Under the pieces are notes generated by a model. It saw only the letters and a program-made list of their open reading frames with translations. It had not been told where the DNA came from and ran no database searches. 64,000 bases of DNA from Phylloscopus collybita (Eukaryota; Chordata; Aves; Passeriformes; Phylloscopidae), in assembly GCA_027886175.1 (NCBI GenBank), contig JAJNNQ010000013.1, positions 434,001 through 498,000 on the forward strand, written 5' to 3'. The position numbers and the translations under genes are program-made. Below are positions 61,493 to 64,000 of the stretch, one piece after another (positions within the stretch are counted from its first letter, which is position 1; each line of letters opens with the position of its first letter).

Positions 61493-61586
61493 TAAAAAAA
61501 AAAAAAAAATAGAGAGAGAGAGAAAGGGGAAAAAAAAGGAGAATCAATGGTAAATATAATGCTTACCAAAAAAAAAAAAAAAAAAA
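61493..61586 (+). repeat. Poly(A) and (GA)n cluster
   Basis: An A run, then a short AG run, then two more A runs within 95 bp. Confidence 0.85.
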
Positions 61587-62292
61587 TCAAGTTATCATTG
61601 CAGTCAGAGACAGCTGTGTTTAGGAAAAAAAAAATCTACTCTGTGATTCAAAATCTCCCCACTTTTACCTCCACGATGACTTTGGTCTGGCACCTTCAAA
61701 TGTGTTGCCTTTGTCCACAGTGCTTTACTGAAATATCAAATCTTCAGGGAAAAGACTGGATGTTTTCCCAATATGTAATTCTTAGCTATTACCAGGATGT
61801 GTAGTTAGGAATTAAAGAAAGGAAGAGATTGAAAATTACACAAGCTCACAGAAAAATATTTAGTGATATCAGGGACAGGGTTTTCAGCCCATGGAACTCA
61901 ATCCTGTCCTATAACTTTACTTCCTGCTATGCACCCCAGTGCTAAAAATTGTAGAAGAAATTAAAAAAAAAAAAATTAAAATGAGGTTTATGAAAAAACC
62001 CAGAAACTTAATGCCACTATGCCCAAGTCATAAAGACCAACCTTGATTCATATGCATTGATGTTTTATTTCCTTTGATGCAGAGCATTTATTTGCAGAGC
62101 AGGTACATTTCATTCCTTTCATGTTTACAAACTGTATGTATAATACCATTTACATTACAGAGATTTCTTTTTTCCTTCCCAAAATCTTCCACCTGTCATC
62201 AAATTCTTTTAGCCTCCAGAGCAAAGAGATGCTTTCATCTGTTGGCATGTCACATGCTTTCATCTGAGTCAAGCACCTCAGTGATTGGGTAC

Positions 62293-62378
62293 TGATTGTT
62301 AGTCACCTTTGATATGATTTTGGTTATAAGAGATGTGATTGTTAGTCAACTTTGATATGATTTTGGCTATAAGCAGAT
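62293..62378 (+). repeat. 43-bp tandem duplication, two copies
   Basis: Units 62293-62335 and 62336-62378 both read TGATTGTTAGTCA, then CTTTGATATGATTTTGG, and differ at only a few positions. It looks like a fairly recent local duplication. Confidence 0.9.
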
Positions 62379-63355
62379 GGTATATAACATGGCTTATTTT
62401 TTAATATGAAATCTAAGCCATGTTTTGAACCTCACTGGTGTCCAATGACATATGTCTTTTCATCCAATGCTACAAAAACTCTTGGCTACTCATTTAAAAG
62501 TGAGTAGCAATTAGATTACTTCTTTATATTTAAGTAATGTGTCTTAAATCTTCAGGCTGAAGTGAATTAATACAGTAATTGATAATGGGAATAGAGTGAC
62601 TTCACAAATCACTTTAGGACTGTATCCTAATGAGAGAAAAAATTAGGCTATGAAACAGATGGTCTAGGTTATAGTGATGCTACTAGCACTAACTTGTGAG
62701 GGAGGGGTCACAAAACTTACTCAAGCTTCAGTTTTCTTTTTGGAATACACCAGGTTTTCCTCCAAATGTACTTAGAGAATCAACATTTCTTGAAAAGATG
62801 GTTATTAAGGATTTATTATTTACAATGTATTTTATTTTTAATAATCATCCTCAGCTTGGAGAGTCTTTCCAGGTGCCATGATCATAGTTAAACAGCACAA
62901 TACACTAAAGATAAAAACTCCTTTAGTTATTTTTAATGGGGCTTTGGTTGGATTACAGAATGTCACTGAAATAATAACAACATGAAATAAAAGATGTGTT
63001 TCTCTTTGTGATTTTCGAAAGCCAATGATCTGTAACTGCCTGTTAGCTGTTACACAGTTGTGTCTCTAGATATGCATTTAATACTTTTAACATGCCTTTG
63101 ATTGTCTGAAAGCTTGAATATTCCAGCATCTTTCAGGTTCTGCATGATAATCAAGGCTGTGTTAGAAGGAGCTGATCTAATCCCAGCTGATGTCAAAGCC
63201 AAACCCAACACTAAATACTGCAGGAAATATTGTAGATCTTCTAAGCCAGCGTTTCCTGAAGGGAAGCTGTGCAGCCAATTGGATAGTAGTGGGCCTCTGT
63301 CATGGTTGTCCTCTGATGTTCTCCATTATGTTGTAAAGAAGAATTTTCTCACTTT

Positions 63356-63441
63356 TTTGTTTGTTTGTTTGTTTGTTTTGGGTTTTGGTTTTTGTGTTTT
63401 TGTTTTTGTGGTTTTGTTTTTTTGTTTTTGTTTTTGTTTTG
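63356..63441 (+). repeat. T/G-rich (TTTG)n low-complexity tract
   Basis: About 85 bp with TTTG units first and longer T runs after. It is similar in kind to the tract at 3.5 kb. Confidence 0.9.
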
Positions 63442-64000
63442 TTATAATGACCGATTTGGAAAATCTAAATTTAACTGGTCTCATGACAGAAACCGTCTGT
63501 TGAAACTTCCCCATAGCTCATTCTCATTGTTTAACCTCTCAATAATGACCTTGTTCCATTGTGGTTCACTTACCATGGAGTCTGCAGGATAGAATCACAG
63601 GAGCTAGAACTGGTACTTAGACTCAAGACTGATAACCTGAGACATTCCTTAAAAATTCTCTTCATAGGGAAATACATCAGCCAGCAAATACTAGAGGAGT
63701 AGATAAATAACTAGGCAATGAATGAATACATAATGAGGCAAACAGTAGGAAAGATCTATTACTCCATCCTTTATTCCCTGGCAATGCAAAATAGCTTTTA
63801 TTTAAGATTCTTGCTAGTGTTTCTGCCATTATTGATTTGAAGTGTCCAGCAGAAGGATCTGGATGAAAATAGTCATCATGCACTATGTATTACCATCAAT
63901 GGTTGCAAAAATTCTCCTTCTCATTTCCTCCCTGTCCTATAGAGTGAATGATCATGTTTTTTTTTTTTTCCTGTTGTATTTCCCCAGCACTTGACCCACT

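Larger units (their letters stand above)
60047..64000. other. Unique non-coding DNA to window end
   Basis: No gene or interspersed repeat is recognised. Poly(A) runs occur at 61,493-61,509 and 61,567-61,586 with a short (GA)n between them, a 43-bp tandem duplication at 62,293 and a T/G tract at 63,356. The 133-codon frame at 63102-63503 owes its length to that tract. Confidence 0.45.

Noticed and set aside
1..64000. tRNA, rRNA or spliceosomal RNA genes
   Set aside because: Scanning by eye found no A/B-box cloverleaf pattern or recognisable U1-U6, 5S or 7SK sequence; a covariance-model search would be needed to exclude small RNAs.

Overview
This is a vertebrate, almost certainly avian and probably songbird, stretch of A+T-rich non-coding DNA. 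The evidence is many 3'-anchored fragments of CR1 LINE retrotransposons (the dominant bird LINE), solitary retroviral LTRs flanked by 5-bp duplications, no Alu- or L1-like repeats, and sparse microsatellites. There is no complete protein-coding gene. Most open frames are short and lie in unique DNA or repeats. The only exon-like signal I would defend is a cluster of two or three small segments at 43,953-44,708 that share one reading frame and have good splice sites; I do not recognise the protein.

Layout. 1-12 kb: CR1 fragments at 0.45-1.17, 4.95-5.38 and 5.57-5.72 kb, then an LTR-like unit at 10.74-11.37 kb lying directly after an ancient CR1 tail. 12.0-12.95 kb: a CR1 copy in reverse orientation with a remnant of the reverse transcriptase C-terminus. 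15.94-18.30 kb: the most unusual object, described below. 18.3-32.5 kb: mostly unique DNA with two more CR1 fragments. 32.5-33.2 and 59.3-60.0 kb: two copies of one LTR family in opposite orientation, about 26 kb apart. 35-37 kb: two CR1 scraps. 43.9-44.7 kb: the exon-like cluster. 48.5 kb: a perfect 22-bp inverted repeat. 53.7-54.5 kb: a CR1 copy in reverse orientation. 56.7-58.6 kb: a long, badly decayed CR1/L3-type LINE.

The element at 15,937-18,298 starts TGTCTTGG, ends AAGACA, and is flanked on both sides by the same 5 bases (GAAAA), so it reads as a single 2.36-kb solo LTR inserted as one piece. Inside it are, in order: four telomeric CCCTAA units, about nine copies of a 35-bp minisatellite each carrying an inverted CCAAT box and a CACCCC-like box, and about 1.67 kb of degenerate TTAGGG-derived hexamers arranged as two copies of a roughly 700-bp higher-order repeat, ending in intact TTAGGG units. 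What looks like an interstitial telomere therefore appears to be cargo of a mobile retroviral LTR rather than the scar of a chromosome fusion. The GC-rich CCAAT minisatellite just upstream of the TTAGGG array resembles in layout the subtelomeric repeats that drive TERRA transcription in mammals.

Limits: no database search or alignment could be run. Family names rest on recognised sequence patterns, repeat boundaries are by eye (within about 10-30 bp unless a target-site duplication fixes them), and orientation of the LTRs is uncertain.
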